NCBI GenBank assembly: GCA_032164295.1
Contig: JAJHTX010000001.1
Location: 682,001 to 746,000 of the forward strand
Source of the DNA: Inonotus obliquus
Lineage: Eukaryota; Basidiomycota; Agaricomycetes; Hymenochaetales; Hymenochaetaceae
DNA: 64,000 nt
Direction: 5' to 3'
Made by a program: the position numbers and the translations under genes. This document shows positions 11,555 to 23,671 of this stretch, in pieces. Within the stretch, counting starts at the first letter, position 1, and the number at the start of each line of letters is the position of its first letter. Below the pieces are notes generated by a model. It did no database searches and was not told the DNA's origin. It was given only the letters and a program-made list of their open reading frames with translations.

Positions 11555-12607
11555 GTGTGTGTTATCATATCGTGTCGGTGAATGATACTGAAAGAATACC
11601 AGGTCGCCGAAATGAGCGGGGGACATTGTATGTATCGTTATACGATTCATGTCGGGGTTATGTGCAATATATCGGCTTGCTTGTTCTTTGTCATTGCCGG
11701 CCCCGGATGCTTCGCTGATCACTCTATGAAGAGATGATCATCCGTAACTCAGATAAAGTTTGGGTAAGACGTGGTTTGAGTGCTTGATTATCAAATGCAC
11801 GCTAAGCTTCCAATCCACGTGGTTTGAGTGCTTGATTATCAAATGCACGCTAAGCTTCCAATCCACCTCGTCATCGTAGCATGTGGACATTCGCGGCGTC
11901 TGCGATCCACCACGAAGAACGAGGAAGCCTCGGCACCTCTTCTTCAGCTTACCCAATCACATCGTTCATATCTGTTCGGCGTGTTTGTCCCCGGTCGCCC
12001 TTCTTAGTTCTCTCTCGATCTTTGAAGTACAGTTGCCTTATCTGTGAGATTGGTAATGTCAGTCGGTTTCACTCTACGCCGCTCGGCTTCTTATTCCAAT
12101 ACTCATAGATTACTTCTTGTCTCAGATAAAAGCTGTTCACAGTGCATGTTTTGGTCACTGCGCAGTTTTCCTCGATGTTAGCATTTAGCCAAGTTCAAGG
12201 GGAACATGCATTGACACGTACGTACATGCCGAAATGTGGTGGTGTATCTTGATTCAGGTTCAAGATAACGATTACGGCTCTAATGATGAGGGATCATATC
12301 GAGCATTGAGGATCTCAGAAAAGAAGCCCACCTCTCCAGATCGGGTGTCACCGTTTCCCAAAACATGATGTATACCTCCAAACAAACGCCGCTGCAGAAT
12401 TGTATTATTGTATGATTTGCTTCCCGACCAACTCTTCCATTTATAGTCTTCATATTATAAGACTGCTCCTCCTTTCTGTGACCCTCTGACTGTCACTGCC
12501 CTCCCCTGTTTGGGCGCTCCCTTTCTCTGCGTCGTTGTGCCACTTTGCTACTGTGACTCCTCGCTCATCTTACTCTGCTCAATCTTGTCTCTTGACTAAA
12601 GGAGGAT
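11555..12607. other. Intergenic stretch with a 48-bp tandem duplication
   Basis: About 1.05 kb with no supported gene between the F-box gene and the next membrane-protein gene. The notable content is the exact duplication at 11771-11866, listed separately. A C/T-rich leader (about 12470-12600) just before 12608 looks like the 5' flank of the downstream gene. Confidence 0.5.
11771..11866. repeat. Perfect 48-bp tandem direct repeat (2 copies)
   Basis: Copy 1 is 11771-11818 and copy 2 is 11819-11866, both starting gtggtttgagtgcttgatta and ending ccaatccac, identical base for base. 48 is a multiple of three, so the minus-strand reading frame through it stays open. I see no other support for that being a gene. 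The identity suggests a recent duplication or an assembly effect. Confidence 0.9.
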
Positions 12608-14725
12608 ATGGCCGATGCTTCTGGTTCTGCTTCTGATCCTGCCGCCCTCGCTGAGGCACAGCACTTTATCTTTGTGTATGCTATTTTACAGGTCCTCTTC
12701 GAGGGGCCTTTACTGACTTTGTTCTTCTTAGGACTCAGATATTCTTCTGCTGTAAGTACTCTCATTGACTCAATCGACGACATTCACTTACTGGCATTCT
12801 CTAGGCATGTGTAAGTGGGCGCGCCTTCGGATGCAGACGTCCGTGAAATTTCGTTTCTGACCCGAGTATAGATGCCGTCGTTGTGTGGGACTGGATCATT
12901 AGTCTTCCGCGAGAATATAAATTTGTGAGTATATAGACTGCCTGGCTTGGCAAGCGTCTCTTTATTGAGTGATTCAATCTTAGATCTGGAAGGTAAAGAA
13001 ATCTCGGATGCAGATGTCTCGCCCGTCGACTAATGTTAGATCGGTGAATTGTATAGTCTAGTTGGACGTCCGCCAAGATATCGTACATATTCTGCAGGTA
13101 AGCACCTCCCTGTTGTACTGCCGAGGTTTTGAATTGATATATGCTCTGTGAAGGTATTGGGTGATGTTGGTCATGCCGTATATTTTGAGTGTCTTCGTGA
13201 CCAACCATTCCTGGGAGACTTGCCAAAAGTTATACCGGGTATATTAATTTTTATTTTCCACTTTTCATCCTGTATTGACGCGTGCATTGAAAGGCGCCTG
13301 TAGCTCTTGCCATGTGGAATCAAGCGGGAGCAGAAGGTAAGCCGACTGCGCTTGCTTTTCTATCCCTTTCAGTGACTGATGACAACTTGATGTCGTAGTC
13401 GTCCTGCTAATTCGAACATATGCATTTTTCAACCGCAATAAATACATCCTCGTCGCGCTATGTGCGGCGCTTGGCGGGGTGTTTGCCTATCAACTCTTTG
13501 TCGATGCAAATGAAATGCTTCGTAAGATACTTTTCACATCGTTCTCCGATTGTAATACTGAACTCTCCATCAGCCCTGCCCTTTGTCACACCTCCTTTCG
13601 TAAGTACTCTGGAACCATGTCGGAGTAGGAGGACTGACGTGCCTCCAGCAAGAAGGGCCTTGCTTTCCGAGGTCTAAGCCAGGGTCTGCTCACGTCCTCG
13701 GTAAGCTATCGAGTCCCATCAATGTGATCCTCGCACTCACTGATATTTGATAGGCTTTTTCGTACGTTCTGTGCTGTTTGGACGTTTATCGTTGCTGAAA
13801 CTCCATGTGTCAGATGGCTTCCCTGGCCTTTGACGCCACTGTCACAGCAATGACTCTTTGGAAAGCCTTTCGATTACGTCGAGCATGCGGAGCTGTGGCC
13901 AGTCCTCTTATCCAGACGTTCCTCCGCGAAGGTTAAAATGACTTGCATACTCATCATCACTGTTGACTGACATGCGGTGTGCCACGTAGGGATTTTTTAT
14001 TTCGTATTCATATCCATCGCCAACTTGGTATGTTTGGCGTTCTTCCATACCCTCCTGTCCGATGCTGAAATTCTTTACAGATCAATGGAATTTTCTACCT
14101 CCAGTAATTCAAGATCTTTGATAACAAGTTGAACATTCTTTCTGACGTGTATAACAGGCCAAAGCCTGATATGTCAGCTATCAACATTCCGCTCAGTATT
14201 ATGTTCTCGGACATCCTTGCTTGCAGGATGATCTTGGATCTTCGACAACGAGGCTACGAGATCTCCCAGCCGTCCATCTTTACGCATACTCTCCCACTTC
14301 ACACGCATACAACTGATGGAACGGGAGTAACGTCCACTACAGGTAGCGGACCATCGTCCTTGCACAAAGGACCCTTCAGTGCCACTCAGAGCTCCTTACC
14401 GTACTCATCTACAATCAAGACCAATTCTCCGACTAGAGGACAAGGAGTTAGGGGATTAGTAGGACATGGTCGAAGTGTGACTGCTACTGCGCTTACGACG
14501 ACGATTGACTCTTCTATGTTGTCGTCACATACTTATTCGACTGGGGAAATTCGAAGTCCTGATGGTTCTAGTTGTCTTGAGATGAGGGATTTTACTACTC
14601 ATTTTGATGAGAGAGATGCTGAAGAGAGGTCGGAGAATGGGAAGGTTGGGTATCCGGTGTCTGTGTCGGATAGTTTCCCTACTCATGAAAAAGAAAAGGT
14701 GGAGAGTAATGAGAAGGAGGGGTGA
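12608..14725 (+). CDS. Multi-pass membrane protein, diverged DUF6533 type
   Basis: The ATG at 12608 gives MADASGSASDPAALAEAQHF and then a hydrophobic segment VLFEGPLLTLFFLGLRYSSA. A DUF6533-like core follows, WDWIISLPREYKF-IWK (about 12880-12990). Later exons give APVALAMWNQAGAE (about 13300), LLIRTYAFFNRNKYILVALC (about 13400), LPFVTPPF (about 13575), ASLAFDATVTAMTLWKAFRL (about 13820), LIQTFLREG, FVFISIANLINGIFYLQ (about 14000-14100) and DMSAINIPLSIMFSDILACR (about 14165). This is the seven-helix fungal layout, ending in a cytosol-type Ser/Thr-rich tail to 14725. Function is unknown in this family, which is large in Agaricomycetes. It is only distantly like the three DUF6533 genes at 29.4-35.6 kb. 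The junction near 12806-12870 is uncertain. Confidence 0.7.
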
Positions 14726-15163
14726 ATATTAATGTTGATGTGGTGGATTTTGTTTTGATAATCTTGTATTCGTCGATGATATTTTCTGAAGAGTAACTCC
14801 TAGTTTGTAGTGGGAGAGGAATAGGAATTCGTTTTTTCTTCGTCATTCCATATTCCCTTCTTTACTTTGGTATCTAGATACCATTTCCTAAAAGTTGTGT
14901 ATATACCAGCCAGAAACTGATTTAATTTTCATGAAGTGAAGTGCGTGATGTTCGAGCTTGTAAATGCGTTGATGATCATCTGTGAACCTTGAAGGGAAAG
15001 CTTACTCAATGATATTGTATTATTGCGCGGTTGCTTCGATCGGTGAAATCAGCTCCGAGTCATTTTACACACGGCAATAATTAAGTATAGAGTTACCCCT
15101 ACACATGCTGTACGCGAGGCGAATGAAGACCGTCAATGATCCTTCAACATTTCTTCCATCTTC

Positions 15164-15203
15164 CTTCATAACCTCACAACTTCACAACTTCATAACTTCA
15201 TAA
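15164..15203. repeat. 8-bp imperfect tandem repeat (5 units)
   Basis: Five consecutive octamers: cttcataa, cctcacaa, cttcacaa, cttcataa, cttcataa. A simple microsatellite in non-coding DNA. Confidence 0.85.
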
Positions 15204-15579
15204 CTTTAACTTTATGTAAATAAACCCGACTTTCTCATGTAATTATAATAATCTCAATCTCAATACATTACAGTACTAGTACATAGTAGTAATATTGAAT
15301 ATTGAATATGAAAGGACTATAAGGTAATTTACCTTTCAACTTGGTGTATCTGTATTTGTATCTGTACATGCTATGTGTTCGGTCGCGGTCGCGGGGCGGG
15401 TGCAGTAGTTGCAGTTGCAGTCGCAGTTGTGGTTGCCTGAGATCTTTGTAATTATTCGTATTCGGAGGAGATCCAGGCGAGACGTGGGACGTGGTGGATC
15501 TAGTTCTCGCGGTATTCTTAGAACTGTTACAGTACGTATATGACTACGTTCTATTTTTGAACTGTTGGTGAACGAATGA

Positions 15580-15602
15580 GGGGGGGGGGGGGGGGGGGGG
15601 GG
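15580..15602. repeat. Homopolymer run of 23 G
   Basis: An uninterrupted run of 23 guanines, followed about 40 bp later by a GA-repeat (15641-15659). The length is at the limit of reliable sequencing, so the true number may differ. Confidence 0.9.
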
Positions 15603-16972
15603 TGTTAAGATTCAAGAGGCTAGGTGTGTGGGTGTGGGTGAGAGAGAGAGAGAGAGAGGGTCAAAGAGGGTATTGGATACGGCTGCGGACGCGGCTACAG
15701 TGTTTTTTTCCTCGCTACGAAGACACCTCGCACCTCACACCTCACACGCTTCCTGGAGAAATACTAATGATGGTGGGGAAGCATAAAGCATATGCACGTC
15801 TCCTTCCTTTAGTTGGAAGATCCGGAGTTCAGAGTCCGATCTCTCCGAGTGATCTGGAGCGAACTGCAGACAGACGAAGGAAGGATGAGAAGGTGGAGAA
15901 GCGAGGAGAGGAAGAAGCGATCGAGTCACTCATCAGAGATCGAACAAGCGGCACCTACTTAATTTGGTCGTATCCTTTCTTTATCTGAAGACGTCAATTC
16001 GGTCAGTCTTGTCTTGTCGGCTAGAAGTAACGTACTGGGACGGACTGAAGGGAAGGTAGGAGACAGCGGTGGGGGTTACGTGGCGGCAGTAGTAGAGGAG
16101 ATTAAGTAAGTAATCTGAGAAGGAACGTCAAAGGTAATCTGTAGTATGACGCGAAGGCACAGAATTTGGATTTACCGTCTGACGGGTTGGCAGGATGACA
16201 TTTAATTAGTTGAGATCTGGGATATGTCGTAGCAAGTGTATGTAAGCCACCGTGCAGGGATCGGAGAAGATTGCCACGTTTTCTGCAATGGAAGGCCGAG
16301 CGAAGAGTCAACAGTTATCAGGGAATGATTGAGAAGTGGCCTCGTGCCATGGTCAAGGAATTGGAGAGATACCCATTGGACTCGGCGAGTTGAGATTTGT
16401 AATGAGGTCATCTACCTGGTGGCATCGCGGAAGCTACAACAAGTCAAGTTTCTCTAAACCCGCGCTCGTTGCTATCTCTTTTAGTAAGCAGGCCGTCTCC
16501 ACCCCCCACAAGTCCGCAACGGAAGGAAGACTATAAGCGACGACAACTGCCCGAAGAACAAATGGTAAGCGCGCACATATGTTGACTTCCTCCAGCGGAA
16601 CGAGCACGGCTAACAGGTATTCAATGAACAACAATCCGCGGCTATAAAAGACGCTAAAACAACAAAAAGAGCTCAATCCTCGGATGAACATGGTGGTAAA
16701 CAATCAAGAAACGCTCAAACTAAAAAATTGATACCGAGGCGCGTCGGTGATGGCGCTCAAAGTTCTCACCATTTTTTCAATTCTTCGCCTCGTCATCTCG
16801 GCACCGTCCGTTTCTCCGCGGTCCACTCTTGGAGGAAACAAATATTTTCTGGGCTTGGTGGCAACGTCACAGCACAACTACTCCTCTTAGCGTCTTACTA
16901 TCATCATCGCCGCCGCTACAAATAGGCCGTTCGTCTCGACTTTGATAGTTTGGACGACGCGAATTCGTCGAG

Positions 16973-19441
16973 ATGAATGTACGGCCGGGCACAGAGACGC
17001 TGCGGTTTCCGCGACCAGCGAATGACGCGTCTAGGAGGAAGACGATATCAAGGCAGATGCCGCGTCATGACGGCCTACTGCAGGATCAGTCCCGCAGGTC
17101 TGTACCTGTACTTTGTATGTAGTAGCTTCTGCTAACCGCCGGCATGTCCTTTCCAGGTCAAATCGTCCGCCTTGGTGTCCAGGTTTCGTCCTTGCAGTTC
17201 GGATCCTCATTCTCATTCGAGTGAGCGGAGCAATGTATTCAAATATCTCAGATTGCGACGAAGGTGTTTTCAGTAATTCCTCAAGTGAAACGTCAGTTGA
17301 ACTGAGATCGCATTTGCTAATTAGTATATAACTTTTGGGAACCTTTGCATTATCTCGATAGAGGATACGGGTTCCAGACATGGGAGACGTCACCTTCATA
17401 CGCAATTCGGAGTTGGGCCTACATTGCTTTGCATCTATATCCTGCGACGGGTATCCCTCGGCTTCTGAGGCTGGACAAAGTGCGTTTGTTCCGTTTGATC
17501 CTTTTTGGAATTAGACTTACCTTGATGATTATAGAGGGCAGCATTCTTCGCTCTTCGTATATGCTTTGCACTCGTGTCTTCGTTATGCGAGGCGAAGCTA
17601 TACAGGTCTGTGATGGAGACGGTCAACTTTCGCGTCGGTCGCTACGTATTCTTTATGCTCATGTTTAGTGCTGGAATGTGGACCGCGAGCTCTGGTGCGC
17701 AAAATATTTCGAATTTCAACCTTACTCCGTAATAACTATTCATTTTAGCCTTTCTTCCATCTTCCTTCGCTATGCTTGCGAATACCGTGGCCTTTGCCTA
17801 CACCCTGCAGACACCATCTGCTGAGAATAGTCGACGAACGTTAATTGCAACTGTCCTCTTTGCACTAGGTGGAATTGTTGGATGGCCTTTCTCACTAGCT
17901 CTGGCGATCCCATTCATCTTTGAAGAGCTCTTCATACAAGGTACCGATCGCGTTCGTCCTGGAAAATACACGGCTTGGTTCTTCGCTCGTGTTGTGAGAT
18001 TATTTATTGCTGGCGCGTGTGCTGCTCTTCTGTTTGTATGTTTATTCAAACGATCTATTTTGTTCGACTTGGCCGCTAAAGCTTACTCATGACAGATTCC
18101 GGTTGTTGGTGTTGACACCTTGGCGTACGGGCGTTTGACAATTGTTCCTTGGAATATCGTCAAATACAACATATTCGGAGGAGCAAACCGTGGTCCAGAT
18201 CTATATGGCACGGAACCTTGGAACTACTACATCCTCAACCTCGTCCTCAATTTCAACGTCCTTACGCCGCTTGCGCTACTCTCCCTTCCAGCCCTCTTCA
18301 TAACCTATTTCGTAGATAACAAACGCGTAGGCGGACCTTTACGTTCCACATCTACCGCGGAGAAGGAAAAGGATCAGGCCATCGGAAAGCGGAGCTCCCC
18401 GTATACTCTCCTCTTCATCCGTCTCGCTCCGTTCTATGTTTGGTTCGGTATCTTATCGTCGCAGCCGCACAAGGAGGAACGATTTTTCTTCCCTGCGTAC
18501 CCGTTCCTCGTATTTAATGCGGCGGTATCGCTATACCTCATACGTGGATGGCTTGAGGCTGCGTATGTTAAAGCGACGAGGTCATCTTATCAAGCTTCGA
18601 AGACGAGTTTGTTCAGGCTTACGACGCTCGCTGTTGTATTCTTTTCGTGTGCTGTATCTGTGGCGAGGATACTAGCTCAGAGTTATTACTTCCACGCGCC
18701 TATGGAGGTAGCGTATCATTTCCAGATGAAGGAACTCGTGAGAGTGATGAACGTTACGGGTCTCTTACCATCACCTCCACTTCCACCACCTTCACCGATC
18801 TCAAAGAACATATATTACAACGAATACGAATCCCCGCGTATCGATTTCGCTCCTATTGGAAAACTGAATGTTACGTTGTGTTATGGAAAGGAGTGGCATC
18901 GGTTTCCGGGACATTTCCTCGTTCCGGATGGGGTGAATGTGGAGTTTGTGAAGAGTGAGTTTGATGGGATGTTACCGAGGCATTTCGTGCCTAGTGGGAA
19001 TGGGGAGGAGAATGATTTGGGGAGTGGTGTGATGTGGAGGAGGAGTGGGACGAGGTATGTCCCTGAGGATTTGAACGATTTGAATGAAGAGGATATAAGG
19101 CATTATGTACGTCCCTCACCTTCCCTCATTCCCTAACATATCAATTCTCAACTCACATTCATCTTATTATTTTGAACAAGGTACCACTCGAAACATGCCA
19201 CTACCTAATCGACCTCGACTTCCCAAATCACCCACCTTCACCCCCACCTGCACACGAACCCCGTTATGCAGCTGACGTAGAAACTTGGGATCGAGTGTTT
19301 TGTGTTCCGTTCCTTGATGCGAGGCATTCGTCTTTGGTGACGAGGGCGGTTTGGGTACCCGGGAAGTGGTGGCAGAGGTTTAATTCGTTTGGGGAGTATT
19401 GTTTGTTAAGGAGGAAGGGTGTTTTTTCTTTGAGTGGGTAG
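16973..19441 (+). CDS. ALG9: Alpha-1,2-mannosyltransferase ALG9 (GT22)
   Basis: ER membrane enzyme that adds alpha-1,2-mannoses from dolichol-phosphate-mannose to the lipid-linked N-glycan precursor. The ATG at 16973 gives MNVRPGTETLRFPRPANDAS. After an intron comes VLAVRILILIRVSGAMYSNI followed by SDCDEV. An intron from about 17265 joins YNFWEPLHYLDRGYGFQTWE, giving the GT22 signature DCDEVYNFWEPLHYL. Then come YAIRSWAYIALHL, GMWTASSAFLPSSFAM, and the long exon from about 18100 with FVYGRLT-like DTLAYGRLTIVPWNIVKYNI, GTEPWNYYILNL and the hallmark PHKEERFFFPAYPFLVFNAA. The last exon after 19180 ends LLRRKGVFSLSG at 19441. About eight exons and many hydrophobic segments. The Pro-rich PSPPLPPPSP inserts look like lineage additions. 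Confidence 0.93.
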
Positions 19442-19796
19442 AGTGGTTTTTTTGGGGGTGGGGTTGGGGTTGTGTGGGATGGGGAGGGGATATTGATGGT
19501 GTGGATGGTGTGGATGCGAGATGAGAGATGAGAGATTGGGGTTTTGAGTGACTCATCGTAGATACGGACTAAGACTGGTAGTTATACAATAATGATTCGA
19601 TTCGGAAATTCATATGTAGATAGATAGTAGATGGTATTGAAAAAGAAGATAGGATACATTTGTTTTCATTTTCGTACGCATACAGGAACACAGTTGTCTC
19701 TGATAACGAACAGTATATGTATGTAGATAGTATACTATGCGTTCATCATGAACTGTGTTTGGTGTTCGGTGTTTTGGGTTTATTATGTGTTATGTG

Positions 19797-22700
19797 TTAT
19801 TTATGGCGAGGAGCAGCTGGTAAAGTCGTCATACGGATGTTATCAACGACTTCGAGACGGATGGAATGGGGTCTTCTGGTAGTGGTGGTAGCGGAACTGG
19901 TGGAACTGGAACTGGAACTGGTAGTGGTATATGTACCTCCTTCTCCTTGGTCGTTCAGTCTAAATTCGTTCTTGGACTCGGAAGGTTTTGAAGTCGAATG
20001 ATGCGAAGCCCGAGGATGAGAAAGATGAGCACCGCAGTCCGCGTCCGCGTTCTTGTTCGAGTCGAGGATCTTTAAGAGCTGTTCTTGAGGTATGATCGGT
20101 CCCAGTAGTGGAATCCCTCTTCCTCCTCCTCCTCTTCCTCTTCCGCCTGAAACGGGAGCGGGAGCGGGAACGGGAACGGGAATGGGAATGGGAACGGGAA
20201 TGGGAATGGGAATAGGAACGGGTCTACGACTGCCAGTGAAGGTTGAGGCGGCGAAAGATGAAGATGAAGAAGTAGATGAAGAAGTAGATGAAGAAGTAGA
20301 TCGAGATCTTTCATGTGCGTGATGAGCATGAGCATGAGGGTGGAAGGTCATTGACTCCGAGTCTCCTTCATCTCTCCCTTCACCTTCACCTTCACCCTCG
20401 AGTCGAATATGATGTTGATGTTGACGTCGACGACGAATAAAGTTCTCGGGTGTTGTATCGCTGTGACTTCCTCTTCTGTGTTTGGTATATGGGAGAGGTG
20501 GACGGTGTGGTGGGGGTTTGAGGAGGGGTGGGATGAATGGGAAAGCGTGTGGTCGGGTTTGGGGTTGTTGTTGGGGTTGGGTTGTGATGGAGGAAGAGGA
20601 AGAGGGAGAGGTTGGTCTGGGACCTGGACTTGTTGATAATGTCGTTGTAGTTGTAGTTTTGTTGATAATATCGAAGTTGTGAGGGTTATGAGGGACTGTA
20701 TATCCATACTCCTCACTCGCGGATCCCAAACTCGCCAAGGACGTCACCGACGTAGGCCTCCGCACATTTTCTCCCTCCCCACCCACACCCCCGCCTACAC
20801 CCCCGCCCTCACCAACACCAACACCAACACCAACACCCAAAGGCAAAGACAACGACAAATCCGGAGGTTCCAACTTCTGAGCCACAAGATTCGGCAAAAG
20901 CGTCTTCTTCATAATATGCAACACCGTCACTTTATTCGCGCGATTCCTCTCCAAAAGCGCAGGTGTACAGCTGAATGATAAGGGCGTGATGATTTTTTCG
21001 CCTTTGTGGGTTGTTCGGCCGTCTGGACGACGATTGGAAACGTAGTATTCGAAGCGCCAGTTGAGGCGGATGATGCGTCCGGTGCTGCCAGTGCCAGTTC
21101 CGGTGATAGTTCCGATTCCTGTGGTGGTGTTGGAAGTGTGATGGTGTTGGTTGTAGTAACTTCCGTTGGAACCTCCGCTGAAAGAAAGGGGTCGACCAGC
21201 TGAATCGATTCGATGGTCTTCCGTACCATGTACGAAAAACACACCATTATCCTTCAACGAGATACTCGCAGCACGAGAAATATAATCCTTCGTCTCGTCA
21301 CCGCCGGTCGTAATCCTATGTAACGTCGGTGCACGATCGAAAGCTGCGTGATGGAAATAATGCGCTACTCGAGAAACGGGTAGGAATTCGGCGACTGTTG
21401 TGTAGAGAGGATCGTGCTCTTCTGGGTGATTGTAGTGAAAGTCTGGAGCGTAGGGAACACCGTTACTAACGGATGCGAGGAAGAATTTAGGTCGGATTGC
21501 TCGGAAACCTTCTTGGTCTATCCAGAGTTCGACAATGGTATCGCGGAGCCATTGAGCGTGTTTGAGACAGGGGACGGGGAGTGTGTTCCTTGGTACAGAT
21601 GTCGTCTGCAAAGGCGCTTCGTCGGTTTGAGAATTAACGAGTGTGGCAGTTTCGGATGGTTCGTCTTCGATAGGTTCTGCAGGTAATGGTTTCTCTTCAG
21701 GCCTCGATATCTGTTAATTAGGAATGTAAGATACAATGATTACGCGTGCAGAAATCGATGCGCTTACTACTTCGGCTTGGGCAGATGTGCTTCCCGTTCG
21801 AGGCGGTAGCTGAGTTTCTAGGTCGGCCTGACGCTTCATGAACATAGACTGAGTGGGGGTCTTGTCGTCGATATCTGGAGAAATAGGGATTGTTAAGGTT
21901 GGTGTACCCCGTCGAGACGCGTCCTCAGCGATCACCGGGGAAGCCGCCATGTCGGATCCTTGCAAGTCCGTTTGACGCTTGAGGAACGTCTCCTGAGTAG
22001 GAGTCTCGTCGTCATACTCAGGGGACGGAGGTACAGACAAGCTACTTCCGCGAAGAGGGGGGATTTCTTCCTCGGCTACAGTAATTACTTGCTCGTGGTT
22101 TGAAGTAGGGCGACTAAGAAACATAGATTGCGTGGGGGTCTTGTCATCCTCATCTGGCGTGCTTGGAGCAGATAGTAGGCAGTTCGGTGAAGCCGAGAGA
22201 TTTTCGAGTTCTTCCGGTTCCCCATCGAACTTGAGAGGTTGGATAGATGTCGTAGATGGAGAAGTTAGATACGCGGAAATCGTGAAGTTTGAAATATCGC
22301 CCAGTTTCTTCTGACCCGTATCGTAGTCTTGAACATGGACACTTGGCATACTGAAGGACGTAGGCATCGAGTTTTCAGTGCGTTGTAGTACTTCTTGGTT
22401 GACCACTTCCGTAGGGGAAGTAACACCAAAGACCGCCTCCAAAGGCGTATAAGCTACGGAACTAATGCTTAGCATTGACTGTCTTTGCTGGCTAGTCTCA
22501 GAATAGAAAGAACCAGATCGATTTGTACCGAAGGCTTCGGTACTTATCGTATTTAGGGTGCCAGTACTATCGCTCATCGGAAAGAAGGCAGACATAGGTG
22601 AAAATTTTGCTAGGGGAGGCAGTTCCGGTTTCAAGCTTGCCATCTTGGTCAATCGCTCCTCGGAGGGCATCGAGCTAGTGGTCAGAAAGTCAAAGATTAT

Positions 22701-22988
22701 GGGAATCTCGCCAGTCGTGGAAGAGTCCCTGGAGAAGCTAATAGAGATGCTTGGAGAAAGAGGCGGCGAGGGGAGGCTGAGGTCATCAAGAGCACACAAC
22801 GAGCTGGATCGTTTCCGATGACGTTGAATGGATAAGGGAACCATTGGGGGTACATTAGCTTTCTGTATGAGATCAATGGACATAGGAGGAATCTTAACCA
22901 AGACTGCTGTGCTAGCGGAGCCAAGGGCTTTAATTGAAAACCTAAAATGGGCTGACAGACTTACAACTGCAGGGCTGACAGACTTCAT
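19797..22988 (-). CDS. Large low-complexity protein of unknown function
   Basis: Two main exons. The 5' part (22988 to about 21770) is Ser/Pro/Thr-rich and disordered. It carries three spaced copies of a PSPxxDDKTPTQSMFLKRQ-like motif, at about 22150, 22005 and 21860. An intron (about 21769-21717) joins ISRPEEKPLPAEPIEDEPSE to a folded-looking region: CLKHAQWLRDTIVELWIDQE, AIRPKFFLASVSNG, RVAHYFHHAAFDR, NGVFFVHGTEDHRIDS, RLNWRFEYYVSNRR and NKVTVLHIMKKTLLPNLVAQ. The C-terminal 300 residues are repeats: Gly-Val runs, PIPIPVP runs, Ser runs and His runs. I do not recognise a catalytic domain or a targeting signal. The start at 22988 is the first in-frame ATG; an extra 5' exon is possible. Confidence 0.65.
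20155..20222. repeat. Coding microsatellite (GGGAAYGGGAAT hexamer type)
   Basis: A run of ggga-acggga-atggga units, about eleven hexamers, inside the unknown minus-strand gene. It encodes the alternating Pro-Ile/Pro-Val tract. Similar in-frame tracts lie at 20261-20306 (Ser/Thr runs) and about 20808-20840 (Gly-Val run). Confidence 0.8.
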
Positions 22989-23671
22989 CTGGGTGGTTCG
23001 GGCAAGCTTCAAGAGCGGCGAGCAACTCCGAACGCTTGGTACCTATGTGGGTGTAAAACATGACCTGCGCTATGAAAATTGTACTGGTTAACCACAACAT
23101 ATTGGACGTGAAAGTTAGGCAACATACTTACTATGGCCGAGAATGGATGAGAAGCCTAGTTACCGGAGAGCGACCAATTCAGTTTATTTACACGAGTCGG
23201 ATGAGCCTAGTGCTGAATCCGAGAGAAGCAGTGGTATGCTCTAGGAAAGCTCAATAGGATGAGGAGTTGAAGAGGAGGATTAATAGAGCGTGGGAATATA
23301 GCCTAAATAGGCTACCGCAGATGGCATCGAACAGGGACCGCGCCTTTCCCTCTCACATCTCATCCTCTCAGCCATATCTTTCTCCTCTTCTTTTACCATC
23401 CTATATACCGTCCTCTTTCTCCTCTGTCCTTTCACCCGATTCTCGACTGCAAGTTTCTCTGTTTCAGAGTTCACTAACAAGGTATGTTCACGTTTACCAC
23501 ACGCACGGGGTCGCTTATCCTTTCCTGTACACGAACCTATTTCCACTCTGTACCTCGTGCCCTCCTCGTCCATCTTTACTCACTCACACTCTCTTTTCCT
23601 TTAGGCAATCTTCGCGCGTGCTCTCTGATATATTCGCCGCTGCAATTGTCATCTAATTGCACGGGACAAAT

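Larger units (their letters stand above)
14726..16972. other. Long intergenic region rich in simple repeats
   Basis: About 2.2 kb without a supported gene. It contains an 8-bp repeat array (15164-15203), a run of 23 G (15580-15602) and a (GA)n tract near 15641-15659. An open stretch at 15602-15988 starts inside these repeats and has no recognisable domain. The segment just before 16973 should carry the ALG9 promoter. Confidence 0.5.

Noticed and set aside
15602..15988. 128-codon plus-strand open frame
   Set aside because: It begins inside the poly-G/GA repeat without a credible ATG context, its residues mirror simple repeats, and no partner exon or domain was found.
20092..20322. Plus-strand Gly/Thr/Met-rich open frame
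   Set aside because: It is the shadow of the hexamer microsatellite in the minus-strand gene.
21714..23012. Considered as a separate gene from the frame at 19797-21611
   Set aside because: A canonical GT-AG intron (about 21769-21717) joins the two in frame, and the first part lacks a natural ending, so one gene is more likely.
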